From the IMG/VR virus record IMGVR_UViG_3300021341_000078, positions 1-63,627 of that record: a stretch of 63,627 nt of DNA, one strand, 5' to 3'. Source of the stretch: a virus. The notes beneath the pieces were generated by a model, which worked only from the letters and a program-made list of their open reading frames with translations, was not told where the DNA came from and did not search any database. The stretch's first letter is position 1. Each line of letters opens with the position of its first letter. Positions 52,666 through 61,873 of the stretch are shown here, piece after piece. Made by a program: the position numbers and the translations under genes.

Positions 52666-52930
52666 GAAACGAATACACCCTAATTGACGAACAGCACACT
52701 ATAGCACAGGAATTAGCTATACAGATTGAGTCTATATAATAAGAGACAGAGAAGGAAGATACTGGTGATGCTTTTATGAGGAACAGATAATAATAGACTT
52801 CTGATTTGAGCAAGAAGATGATAAGTATGATAAATGTGCTTACGAACTTATAGCAAACCAAGTGGTTAGAATGTTTGACAAACCCTCAATAGAACAAATC
52901 CTCAGAAAATACTTCCCAGAAAATTCTTAG
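52658..52930 (+). CDS. Hypothetical small protein
   Basis: 90 residues, four UGA-Gly (PNGRT, TDGVY, YWGCFY, DFGFE). Aromatic-rich. ATG overlaps the previous stop region. No family recognised. Confidence 0.6.
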
Positions 52931-52993
52931 CTTATTCTTTGCAAAATCTAACAACATACACACGATACAGGTGTTTATCACCTACCAAACACA

Positions 52994-53491
52994 ATGGAAG
53001 AGTTAATATCCCACGTAGATGAGAAAGATGAGCTTATAGATTACAGACCTAGATCAGAGTTTTACAAGAGTGAGATGATACACAGGACGGTATGAGTCTT
53101 GCTGTTCAACTCACTGTGACAGATGCTTATCCAGAAAAGATCTGAGAACAAAAAAGAGTCTCCTTGATTACGGTCCTGCTCAGTATCGTGAGGCGTTGGA
53201 ATAGAAGATTATGAGACCGCTGCAAAGAGAGAGACGAAAGAAGAGCTGGGTATAGACGTAGAAGTAAGAAAGTTGTTCAAGTACAAAAGAAACAGGAAAT
53301 ACTCTAACCCTTACTTCAAAGAAGTTTACGAAGCTACACACGACTGACCACTAACAATCCAAGAAGAAGAGATAGCTGAAATACTACGAGCAGACGTTGA
53401 ACGGATAGAGAAAGATATACAAGAGAACCCACACAAGTATACAGAGTGATTCAAAAAGCTTTTACAGATTTACTTACAAGATGGACGTTAA
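52994..53491 (+). CDS. Nudix hydrolase
   Basis: 165 residues. HRTVGVLLFNSLGQMLIQKRS and the Nudix box region GGVGIEDYETAAKRETKEEL, whose E-x7-REx2EEL part is intact; one residue shorter before the first Glu than the consensus. UGA supplies the first box Gly. Related to IDI/Nudix proteins; could hydrolyse nucleotides or ADP-ribose. Ends by overlapping the next ORF. Confidence 0.82.
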
Positions 53492-53870
53492 AAAGATTAA
53501 TGAAGAAATAAAGAAGTTATGATCAACAGATAATATTTCTGACTGACACCACACATTCAAGGAGCTATACGAACATAGACACGCACTGCTTATATCCTTA
53601 ATCAACAACACTAATCGAGACTGGATAAAAAGCTACATACACTACGACTATGAGATGTGGAAATGATGGTTTATAGTTCAGGGAATGTGTCCTACACAGA
53701 ATGACCAGTTCAACCAAATATCCTACCATTTACCAAACATGTATCGAGACAAAGTACGCTGTAAGGAAATAGCGAAAGCAGAGCGACGAGATTGACACAC
53801 AGCAGAGGATGTTGTATTCAGACTTATGCAACACAACACTAAGCCCCTTGGAGTTTTAGGCAACTTTTAG
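53481..53870 (+). CDS. Phage WDGxTSxDV-type protein
   Basis: 129 residues. ISDGHHTFKELYEHRHALLISL and the end RRDGHTAEDVVFRL match a phage family with 'SDG..TF.eLY.hR' and 'WDGhTs.DV.'. Both glycines are UGA. Function unknown. Confidence 0.78.
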
Positions 53871-53883
53871 ATCTCTACCTACA

Positions 53884-54246
53884 ATGATCAGAATAGTTCT
53901 ACAGTGAAGACCACTATCCACTCAACACATCTACTGACAACGCGGTAGGATTAGATATATGAAGAAAGAAGCAAAACTCCTGAAAGCATCATATATCGAA
54001 CAAGCGAGGTCACAATACGCATGAAAGTGTCTCGAAACACCGCTTTCCGTAGAGATCAAAATCTATTTCTGAGACAGAAGGAAGCGTGACTGGGATAATT
54101 ATCACAAGCTGACGATGGATGCCTTAGAATGAATTTTATACAAGGACGATAGCCAAATTCAGATTGCACTCGTTACGAAAGCGTACGACAAGGAAAACCC
54201 ATGCACTGTTTTAGACTTTATAGAGCTATGTGACATAGGAAAATAA
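53884..54246 (+). CDS. RusA-like Holliday junction resolvase
   Basis: 120 residues, six UGA-Gly. The core GDRRKRDWDNYHKLTMDALEG-ILYKDDSQI holds the metal-binding Asp residues. Resolves branched DNA during recombination or packaging. Confidence 0.9.
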
Positions 54247-54518
54247 AGCTGAATACACAGAAGATAAAATACTGATGTAACTTCTGTGAGGAGTGTGGGT
54301 GTAAGAAGCATCGACTACCGTTCCAGATCCACCACGTAGTCTACAGATCTGAGGCTTGACGACACAAGAACATAAACCACCCAGATAACCTATTGATAGT
54401 ATGTGCGCCTTGCCACCAGAAGATACACTCTAACAAGAAGGCGTATCAAGCAAAACGAGTAAAAAAGAGAGACTTATGGAGAGTGTTCCCAGATGTGTTA
54501 CATGACAAGTACAAGTAG
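54228..54518 (+). CDS. HNH endonuclease
   Basis: 96 residues starting ATG-UGA at 54228, overlapping RusA by 19 bases. CNFCEECG...IHHVVYRSE.GRHKNINHPDNLLIVCAPCHQKIH is an HNH zinc-nuclease. Packaging-associated or restriction-like role. Confidence 0.82.
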
Positions 54519-54543
54519 AAAGTTTTATTACCTAAACTTTTTT

Positions 54544-54972
54544 ATGAAAGAGAGGCGAGTTCCAGTCACTTGATATGAGTGAAGTTATGAAGTGAGCAAT
54601 TTATGAAGAGTTAGATCCCTAGATAGATATTCTACTTCACACCAACGCGATTCTCTAGGAAATTTCTACACTAGACGCGTTAAACAAACTTGAAGGATGC
54701 TAAAGCAACAAGTCAACAACTGAGGTTATGCAAGAGTAAGACTTATGAAAAATGGGAAGTGAAAATATACTATGGTGCATAGAATAGTATACTTCTCATT
54801 CAATAAAGTCCCTTTAGCTAAAAACAACAACATTGGTATATGTTGTATTTGCCACAAAGACGACAACAGACTTAACAATAGCATTAATAACCTTTTCTAC
54901 GGTACGTACAGAGATAATGTTAGAGACATGATGAAAAAATGAAGAGAAAACTTCTTTTGAAGAAACAATTAG
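54544..54972 (+). CDS. NUMOD4/HNH homing endonuclease
   Basis: 142 residues, about nine UGA-Gly. PVTGYEGSYEVSNLGRVRSLD is NUMOD4 (three Gly are UGA), and CCICHKDDNRLNNSINNLFYGT is the HNH core. Typical free-standing homing endonuclease. Confidence 0.85.
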
Positions 54973-55038
54973 GTGACGAGAGAGGTCGCTAAACAAGCGG
55001 GCATTGAACCAAAAGTTAGACCCTAAAAGCAAAAAAGA

Positions 55039-55046
55039 CTAGCGTG
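55039..55046 (+). repeat. CTAGCGTG site
   Basis: Another copy of the dispersed octamer (CTAGCGTGG), in the 93-base gap after the NUMOD4 gene. Confidence 0.45.
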
Positions 55047-55065
55047 GAATATATCTGTGTGTATA

Positions 55066-55272
55066 ATGATAACATATGAGTTGGTCTATAACAGATGGTG
55101 TGGGAAACAGGGCTGATTGACCCCTGAAAAAGTAAACATCCTAGATCAGTGTTTACGTCTACAATATAATCGTCACTATGGCAACAATAAGCAGACCCAC
55201 ATCATCTCCTATAGATCAGCTCAACCCTTTATCCTTTACGTGTGTTGTTATGCCTCTACCCAAACAAGCTAA
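55066..55272 (+). CDS. Hypothetical small protein
   Basis: 68 residues, one UGA-Gly, KQGGLTPEKVNILDQCLRLQ. Overlaps the next frame by 23 bases. Frame choice is only moderately supported. Confidence 0.5.
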
Positions 55273-55471
55273 AAAGGCTCTCAGTGAGTTGAGAGCGAAG
55301 ATTGCAGGAGCAAGTTATTGTAATGCTGGATGGATTCAGAGAGAGAGATGGAGAATGAGAAGAACAACCCCAAGAACCAAAGATGTACATGTAGAGCTAC
55401 AAGAGGTGAATACAAGCCTCTACCAGAACCTATCTACAAACGACTACCTTTATTCCCTTATAGAGCACTAA
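55250..55471 (+). CDS. Hypothetical small basic protein
   Basis: 73 residues from ATG at 55250 (PLPKQAKKALSELRAKIAGA). The frame is also open upstream from 55178 but overlaps its neighbour there. No UGA. An alternative frame in this stretch is also open if UGA is sense. Confidence 0.45.
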   Translation: MPLPKQAKKALSELRAKIAGASYCNAGWIQRERWRMRRTTPRTKDVHVELQEVNTSLYQNLSTNDYLYSLIEH

Positions 55472-55472
55472 G

Positions 55473-55631
55473 ATGACTGACAGAAATCAGCTAATCGGTG
55501 AAGCGTATGAGAAGATAACAAAGGACTTGTGAACTATGATAGACTTCCTAGGTGATGGGATCTACCAGATAGTACTAGATATACTTGAATGAAAGAAAAC
55601 TATCGAGCTATTAGACCTGCTTGGAAAGTAA
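55473..55631 (+). CDS. Small hydrophobic protein
   Basis: 52 residues, two UGA-Gly (DLGTMIDFLGDGIYQIV, LEGKK), Leu/Ile-rich. One base after the previous stop. Confidence 0.6.
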
Positions 55632-55712
55632 TTACGTGAGCTAGACACCTCCTTAAACTGTCCTTAGCCTAGGCACGCTTTACACTGCCCTTTTATACTT
55701 ACCATTACTACA

Positions 55713-56240
55713 ATGACAGATTCATTTTTGCCTGAAAACTATTCAGAGCCGTCAAACAGTGACTTCTTGAAGCTAGAGGCTGGTACTACAAAGATTAGAT
55801 TCTTGCAATCTCCAGTTATCTCTTGGGAGCTTTGGGAAGATAAAGAAGACGGAACAGAGTGACGCAAAGTTGTTAGAGGAAAGAAAGAGGAAGGACAACC
55901 TATTCCACCTAGCTCTAAGCTAGTATGGACTTGTATCGTTTGGAACCATAACGACCAACGTATGCAGGTATGGAGCGTAGGACAAAAGACTATCAGAGAT
56001 CAGATCGTAAGCATTAGTAGAGACGCAGACTTTGGAGACCCACGTAACTTTGACATTAAGATCAAGAAGGAAGGGGAGAAGATGAAAACTACTTACACTA
56101 TCAACCCGCTACCTCCTACAGAACTAGGAGAGGAAGCAAAGAACACAATCATGCAAACACAGGTAAATATAGACGCATACTTTGAGGGAGAGAATCCTTT
56201 CTGAACAGGGAGTGACGACGACTCTGACGTTCCTTTTTAA
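55713..56240 (+). CDS. Phage single-stranded DNA-binding protein
   Basis: 175 residues, two UGA-Gly. OB-fold-like core (FLKLEAGTTKIRFLQSPVIS, KLVWTCIVWNHNDQRMQVW) and an SSB-type acidic tip DDDSDVPF that recruits replication partners. Followed by a strong terminator. Confidence 0.8.
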
Positions 56241-56245
56241 TCACT

Positions 56246-56271
56246 AGGGGCTTCGTGCCCCTTTTATTTTT
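56246..56271 (+). terminator. Rho-independent terminator
   Basis: GGGGC-TTCGT-GCCCC then T-rich, right after the SSB gene. Confidence 0.85.
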
Positions 56272-56282
56272 GAAATATACTT

Positions 56283-56702
56283 ATGTATAAGTTGATAATC
56301 GACTCTCTAAAAAAGATGGAAAAGGATGTAATCAAAGACACAACAATCAGCATCTTAGACGAGTACTTGTACCAATACAACCTTTTGATAAACGAAAAGA
56401 TAGATCTTATTAAAGAATACTCCTTAAATAAATGAGACTATGAGGACAAAGTGAGAAAAAAAGTGAGCCAACTGCTAAGTGATAGGATCGTAAAGCACAA
56501 GACAAAAGCGGAAACCATAGCAGAAGAGGAGCATAAAGAACTATGAGAAAAAATAAGAAGAGACAGTATAGTCATAGAAGAGATAGACACATTTTCTAGG
56601 AAGACATTAAATAACTACCATCATGGGAAGTCTAAATTAAAGAGTGACTTCGATATGGATAAGCAGGTAAACAATATAGCTAGATTTCAAGAATGACACT
56701 AA
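56283..56702 (+). CDS. Helical early protein
   Basis: 139 residues, strongly charged helices, three UGA-Gly. No family recognised. Overlaps the next start (ATGACACTAA). Confidence 0.62.
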
Positions 56703-57163
56703 TTGCTTTACATCTTACGTATTATACAATGTGAATTATTATTGCACTATGAATCGTTGCGTTGATCTTTTTATCGTTTAAGCTCTCGTGTAGCAGTTGC
56801 AATACACAAGCGATCAACCCACAACAACCAAAGATTACTCCAGCAAAGACCACTGTTTTCACTAAGTGATGAAGTAACCTAAAAGCACCTAAGAAAAGAA
56901 AGACCCCTAAGACTGACAAGCTGAATGAGAACAGAGCACAAATCGAATTACAGATACTAGCAGGTTGGACCAATGAAGATATCGCAAAGTACTACTGAGT
57001 AGGTAGTTCGACTGTTCAGAGATGGAAAGTTGCTAGAGGGATAAAGAGACTATCTAAAAGACAAATAGAGAAGGGGAAAGAGATGCTAGGGGAGAGATAT
57101 GATGTAAAGAAGTTCCGTAAACAAGCTAAAGAAGCAGGATTAATGCAGACTTGACAAATGTAA
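56693..57163 (+). CDS. Membrane-anchored HTH protein
   Basis: 156 residues. An N-terminal transmembrane helix (MGIIIALGIVALIFLSFKL) and CSSC, a basic linker with GG, then NEDIAKYYGVGSSTVQRWK as helix-turn-helix. Membrane-tethered DNA binding could anchor replicating DNA or act as a regulator. Six UGA-Gly. Confidence 0.7.
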
Positions 57164-57208
57164 TTCCAGAGTTATAATATAGATACTTTACTTCTAACAC
57201 ATACAAAA

Positions 57209-57601
57209 ATGCCTACACGATTCAAGTACCTGACTGTCTTTTGTCTATGATTAGCTCTGTGAGTTTGGAGCATGAGTCTTGTATCAGCAGACTACAGCCT
57301 TATCCCTACTCCTGAACAAGCTGACTTTGTTTACTGACTAGAGATGGAGTACAGAAACACTATCCAACAAACTATTGCTCAAGCTAGATACTACCAAGAG
57401 TATCAAGACAACTGCGAGCTAGAGGAGGCGTTCTTTACGTTCGATAGAAAGAAGATTACTTGTGAGGAGATAGAAGATCACTTCCGTTCTAAGTACTTCG
57501 AGATCGCAAACCTTGCTTATAAGCTAGATGGGTATTGTGATGAGTACTTTGGGAGATCTGGTAAAGCATGTAGCATGTATGTAGACATGTATAGAAGCTA
57601 G
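57209..57601 (+). CDS. Secreted small protein
   Basis: 130 residues. N-terminal signal peptide (FCLGLALGVWSMSLVSA) with two UGA glycines, then a Cys-containing, acidic helical domain. Likely exported; superinfection exclusion or envelope role is a guess. Confidence 0.68.
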
Positions 57602-57620
57602 TTTTATTCTTACAAACAAA

Positions 57621-58397
57621 ATGAGAAAGTATACACCGCATATAATTACAGTACTAATACTAGTACTTATCGTATGAACAATACTGAATCGACCAACACA
57701 AGAAAATAAATCACAGCTAGAGAAGCTAGTAGAAGAAAGAGCTATCCTAACAGAACAAATACAACAGATAGAAGCAACAGAACAAGAGATACAGAAAGCT
57801 ATTGAACAGGAGTGTAAGAAGATGGATATAGAATGTGCAGTAGATAGCATACCAGAGAAAGTAGAGCAAGTTGTTGAAGCTAACGGAAAGGTAGAGGTAG
57901 AGGAGCAAGAACAGTCACCCACCAAGGAAGAGAAAGAGCTGATGGAGCAGATATGCAAACTAGGAACAAAGAATGGTAAAACAACTATCCTATGTGATAA
58001 CTGGGAGCTGTACTACCAACTAACTGAAATAAGTGCCAACAAGTGAGTTCCATTCAAACTTATGTTAGGTATTACTATGGCAGAAAGCCACATAGGTACA
58101 AACCGAGCACCAAAAGAAGAGTGCTCAAAGTCTAAGAACTGGGCATGACTAAAAGGAGCAAAGAAAGACGATGGATCTGTTATATGGTATACAGTAGCAG
58201 GCAAAGGTATAGAGGGGTGTTACTTGTTTAAGTTCGACTTAGTTACAGACTTCCGAAGCCATTTTGCAAACACACTACTAACCTATCAGAACGCTTGTTG
58301 ACGAGATCCAGCATGTATCTCGGTAAGATATGTGGGAGGACAAGGAACAAAGAAGAGATGGGTACAAGCAGTTAATTTATTCTATACTAATGAGTAA
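57621..58397 (+). CDS. Membrane-anchored lytic transglycosylase-like protein
   Basis: 258 residues. N-terminal transmembrane helix, 75 residues of coiled coil, acidic linker, then NKGVPFKLMLGITMAESHIGTN with a Glu in the position of the SLT/lysozyme-like catalytic residue, and NWAGLKGAK. UGA supplies five glycines. It may remodel the wall for DNA entry or for lysis. Confidence 0.72.
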
Positions 58398-58786
58398 TGT
58401 GACAGCTAGTTTTTTGATCTAAAGAGGCAATAGAAAAGCTAATCGAGAGCTTAAAGAAAACAAGTCTCTCCTTAAGTAGACACTACTGTACTTGTGACCA
58501 CTGTGATTTAAATGGTCTTATAGAACAAGCCTCTTGCTCCTCGTGCGACACTATACTTTACGGTTCTCGGTGAAGTCCAGAACATAGAGAGGCAGAAATC
58601 GTACTAAAAGAGATAATGGAAGAGTCAGATAAGGTGCGTGAAAAGTGATGAGCATTGCTTTGTAAAAAATGTGATTCACAGATAACTCGTTTAGATTGGT
58701 CAGAAAAGGAAAGTCTTCTAAGATCCTACATAGGCGATATAGAGGAAAACAAAATTACTCTTTTTTTAGATACTAACAACAAGTAA
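58397..58786 (+). CDS. Zn-ribbon protein
   Basis: 129 residues with paired Cys motifs (YCTCDHCD, SCSSCD, LCKKCD) and five UGA-Gly; starts ATG-UGA. TAATG junctions on both sides. Confidence 0.65.
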
Positions 58787-59007
58787 TGAAGAAGTTTCTA
58801 CTAATACGATTGCCAATCCTTTTGTGATCGTTTCTTGGAGTAATGCTTGCTTTAAAGTTTGAGCCAGTTAGACGGTCTACCTGAGAGAAGATTTGATGGA
58901 GTGTGTATGAAAGAGAAAGTGGAAAATTTGTGTGACATGCTATATATAAGTGACCTCATAAGGGTTTTCACTGACCAAAGGAAGATTTAGATAGTAATAA
59001 TAAGTAA
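58786..59007 (+). CDS. Small single-TM protein
   Basis: 73 residues: N-terminal helix (FLLIRLPILLGSFLGVMLAL), basic C-terminus, six UGA-Gly. Unknown function. Confidence 0.6.
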
Positions 59008-59360
59008 TGATAGACCCACAGAAAACGATAGACCGAAACCTTGCTTTTGGAAATAAACAACAGTTTGATACAGGGAAGTATGATTGATACCTAGATTACA
59101 GCATGATGAGAGAGGAGATACGTGAGTTCTTGCTAGCCTCAGATAGTGACGATAAGGTAGAAATGGTAGATGCCTGTATAGATGTGATATTTGTAGCTCT
59201 ATGAACGCTACATAAGCTATGATTAGATGCAGAGTCGATCACTAGAGCGTATGATGAGGTGTGTAGGTCAAACGATAGCAAGATCGGAGCTAAGAAGAGA
59301 GATGGGAAAGTAACTAAGGGAGAAAACTACTCACCACCTAACCTAAATTTTGTTCTTTAA
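59007..59360 (+). CDS. MazG-like NTP pyrophosphohydrolase
   Basis: 117 residues: MREEIREFLLAS, KVEMVDACIDVIFVALGTLH, LDAESITRAYDEVCRSNDSK and KGENYSPPNL follow the all-alpha NTP-PPase pattern. Three UGA-Gly. Phage MazG proteins hydrolyse nucleotides and can lower (p)ppGpp-type signals. Confidence 0.8.
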
Positions 59361-59369
59361 ATATACAAG

Positions 59370-59597
59370 ATGTCTAGATTCAAACTTAACACACCTAGAG
59401 AAGTACACGAGAACCCAAACAGCAAGTTCCAAGCTGGTCTAAATAAGCTCAGAGAGCTTTGAGCAGAAGAATTATTACAAACCTTCACTGAGATGCGTGA
59501 GAACCAGAGAGACGCTTGAACACGAACTGAGACAGCTGATACTGCTGCTGGTCTGATCTACGATAAAATAGAGGAGGAAAAGAGCAAGAGAAAGTAG
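59370..59597 (+). CDS. Small helical protein
   Basis: 75 residues, charged, two UGA-Gly (RELGAEEL, DAGTRTE). Unknown. Confidence 0.6.
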
Positions 59598-59652
59598 TGG
59601 CTGTTTCCATTTTGGAACATACCACAGCAACCCTTTTACCTTAGTATTACAG

Positions 59653-59856
59653 ATGGAATTACTTACTTGATACGTATTAGCAAATTGCTTCATTTTTTCT
59701 CCACTTATTGGCTACGATAGCCCTTACTCTGAGTGGCGTTATTGTCCTGAGTTTGATGCTCCTTGCGTAGAGGAAACATTCTATAGGTTTAGAGACTGAG
59801 TATATGACTGTAGAACAGACGGTGAACGACTAGCGCATTGTGCCGATTCAGAATAA
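59653..59856 (+). CDS. Small Cys/Tyr-rich protein
   Basis: 67 residues with four cysteines in the C-terminal part (YCPEFDAPC, DCRTDG, HCAD) and two UGA-Gly. No family recognised. Confidence 0.55.
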
Positions 59857-59873
59857 CCTTATTTATTTAGTAT

Positions 59874-60107
59874 ATGGGGATGAAGAAAGTATACAGATGA
59901 TGTGAAATAGAGATAACAAGAGAATATGACGAAATCTACCACTCTATCTTTTCGAAAGACTGACGAGAGCTTGCTAGTTGATTCGGTCGGTGAGATACCA
60001 TACGGTCTGTTCGATGACCATGTCAACTTAGAGTTGATTCATTCTTAGATGAATGCTGATGAGACTTTGAAAAATATGAGGAGATGCGATACGGAAAACC
60101 ATTTTAG
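59874..60107 (+). CDS. Small hypothetical protein
   Basis: 77 residues, seven or eight UGA-Gly, including FGRGDTIRSVRG and ECGGDFEKY. No family recognised. Confidence 0.58.
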
Positions 60108-60154
60108 TTTGCAGAACAATCATTGTCTAAAGTAGATTTATCCTACCCTCACAC

Positions 60155-60307
60155 ATGGAAAAGCTCCCAACCCCACAACCTAAAAAGAGACTATTCAAGA
60201 AGCAAGAGTATCAACAGAGGCTTGCCGAAGTATTGAAGTGAAGCTGTCGGCAATGCGGTAGACTATCTAACAACCTAACAGGAGGACTATGTCCTGACTG
60301 CTTATAA
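60155..60307 (+). CDS. Zn-ribbon mini-protein
   Basis: 50 residues ending with CRQCGRLSNNLTGGLCPDC, a four-Cys zinc ribbon; one UGA-Gly just before the first Cys. Similar ribbons occur in many phages. Confidence 0.65.
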
Positions 60308-60322
60308 TACTAACCACAAACA

Positions 60323-60553
60323 ATGTCCTATAAAAGAAAGACAGTAAACGTAACACACTTCTTTTGGTTCAACTGAAAGATACATAGAGTAGAGGACGCT
60401 TATAACTTATGACATAAAAGACAAAAGCCTATAATCACATGGCTAGAAGAGTATAACAAGGCAACACAAGAGTACTCAGGCATAGGAGATAAAAGAAAGC
60501 GCGAAAAGATTAGAAAACTAGAAAGTAAAATACGGTGATACCTGGGAAACTAG
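60323..60553 (+). CDS. Small basic protein
   Basis: 76 residues, aromatic N-terminus (VTHFFWFNGKIHRVED), Lys/Arg-rich end and three UGA-Gly. Confidence 0.58.
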
Positions 60554-60572
60554 TTTTACTTTACATATAGAA

Positions 60573-60683
60573 ATGAAACCAGACTTTACACGAGACGAAG
60601 CAATTACAGGAATGAGGAATCGGTTTATAGTATGAGTAGCAGTAGGTATACTTATATCTACGCTGGCTAGTTTTATTGTTTAA
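60573..60683 (+). CDS. Tiny membrane protein
   Basis: 36 residues; C-terminal hydrophobic helix (FIVGVAVGILISTLASFIV) with one UGA-Gly. Confidence 0.52.
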
Positions 60684-60692
60684 TGTATAGAC

Positions 60693-60893
60693 ATGAGTAC
60701 CGTATGAGAAGAAATACTTGTAGAACTAGAAAGATGTAAAATGTTACTTTCTATGTATCAAGAAATATGAGTAGAAGGAGTTTTTTGAGCAACACTTATA
60801 TCAGAGTGAATTAATAAAGCAGAAAAGGCGATTAGTGAATGAAATATAGTAGAAATAATCAAGTCGTATGAGGAACTAAAGTCCTTTGAGTAG
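60693..60893 (+). CDS. Small acidic helical protein
   Basis: 66 residues, last recoded gene of the early operon. Five glycines are UGA (TVGEE, EIGVEG, VFGAT, SEGIN, SEGNI). A bidirectional terminator follows. Confidence 0.6.
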
Positions 60894-60903
60894 ATAAAAA
60901 GAA

Positions 60904-60935
60904 AGCCCCCTAGGAAACTAGGAGGCTCTTTTTTA
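60904..60935. terminator. Bidirectional terminator
   Basis: AGCCCCCTAG pairs with CTAGGAGGCT, with one unpaired base on each side, followed by six T (plus) and A-rich sequence before it (T on minus). It separates the recoded early operon from the standard-code lysogeny module. Confidence 0.75.
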
Positions 60936-61158
60936 GTTCAGATTCGAGACGTTCTTGGAACAGCTCTGTCAGGTTCTCTGAGGCTTGCGCTTCACTGTAG
61001 GGAATCCTGACAATCAAGCAATCATCCTCATAGATAACCTTATCTACTTCATCTATACATTCTAGTATAACGAATAGATCTTGTTCAAACTGAGCTTCTA
61101 AGAACTCTACGTCAATCAGATCAAAGAGATCTTCTTGTACTGCTCTCGTAATTGTCAT
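60910..61158 (-). CDS. Small acidic protein
   Basis: 82 residues, many Asp/Glu, no glycine, so neither code can be told from it. Lies downstream of the membrane gene to its right, in the same direction. Unknown function. Confidence 0.55.
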   Translation of the reverse strand: MTITRAVQEDLFDLIDVEFLEAQFEQDLFVILECIDEVDKVIYEDDCLIVRIPYSEAQASENLTELFQERLESELKKSLLVS

Positions 61159-61214
61159 TTGTGTTGTGATTTAGTTAGCATGTGCGCCACACTCTCCTCA
61201 CCTTACAAATATAC

Positions 61215-61748
61215 CTACTGATCACCGAGATTCAAAATAGGTCTCGCTAGCTTGTAACGTATAAGCTCACCTTGTGGTTTGTCTGGACGAGAGAGGTTTT
61301 CTTCACTGAGTGGATACTTGCCTATCTCAATGACCTCTAACTCCTTGGCTTTCTGTACTGTCCCTTTGTAGATAGTAACATACTCAAGGTTCATCCTTTT
61401 TAGATACTTAGGCTTGTATCTCTTGGATTCCCCTTGGATTGTAATACCGATTTTCGCTGTTTCACCTTTGTAGAGGTAGAATGTGCCGTTTGGACAATGT
61501 AAACACTGATAGTAACCGTTTCGTCTAGCAACTAAGCGGTATGTCTCAGCGCTTTCTCTCATCCTTCTCACCTTGTCGTTGAGTTGGGCTTTTCTCTTCT
61601 CCTTTAGTTCGTACGTTCCGTCTGGATTGCGTTTTACGTAGTCATCAAATGACTCGTAAGCGAAGTAAAGTAATGCGAATAGCAGGAATAAGATTGGTAG
61701 GGTTCTACTCTTGCCTACTGGTGTAGGGCTTTCTGTTTTCTTAACCAT
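61215..61748 (-). CDS. Membrane protein with degenerate GIY-YIG-like region
   Basis: 177 residues: N-terminal transmembrane helix (LPILFLLFALLYFAYESF), charged linker, then YYQCLHCPNGTFYLYKGETAKIGIT and YVTIYKGTVQKAKELEVIEI resembling a GIY-YIG-like fold found near Bacteroidota mobile-element genes. No UGA in about 14 glycines. Part of the module with RadC and integrase. Confidence 0.6.
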   Translation of the reverse strand: MVKKTESPTPVGKSRTLPILFLLFALLYFAYESFDDYVKRNPDGTYELKEKRKAQLNDKVRRMRESAETYRLVARRNGYYQCLHCPNGTFYLYKGETAKIGITIQGESKRYKPKYLKRMNLEYVTIYKGTVQKAKELEVIEIGKYPLSEENLSRPDKPQGELIRYKLARPILNLGDQ

Positions 61749-61771
61749 ACTGCCTTGAATTTTGGCGGTTT

Positions 61772-61811
61772 ACGAATATGATTTATTCGTAAGTACTGCC
61801 CTCAAGGTAGT
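61772..61811. promoter_or_regulatory. Inverted repeats between divergent genes
   Basis: ACGAATA-tgatt-TATTCGT (61772-61790) and TACTGCC...GGTAGT (61794-61811) lie in the 125-base gap between the membrane gene and RadC. Operator-like spacing; candidate site of a regulator of the lysogeny module. Confidence 0.5.
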
Positions 61812-61873
61812 GCGTGACTATTGGAGAGGGGCGTTTCTGCTCCTCTCTTTCACAATAAACATATAACAAAAAA

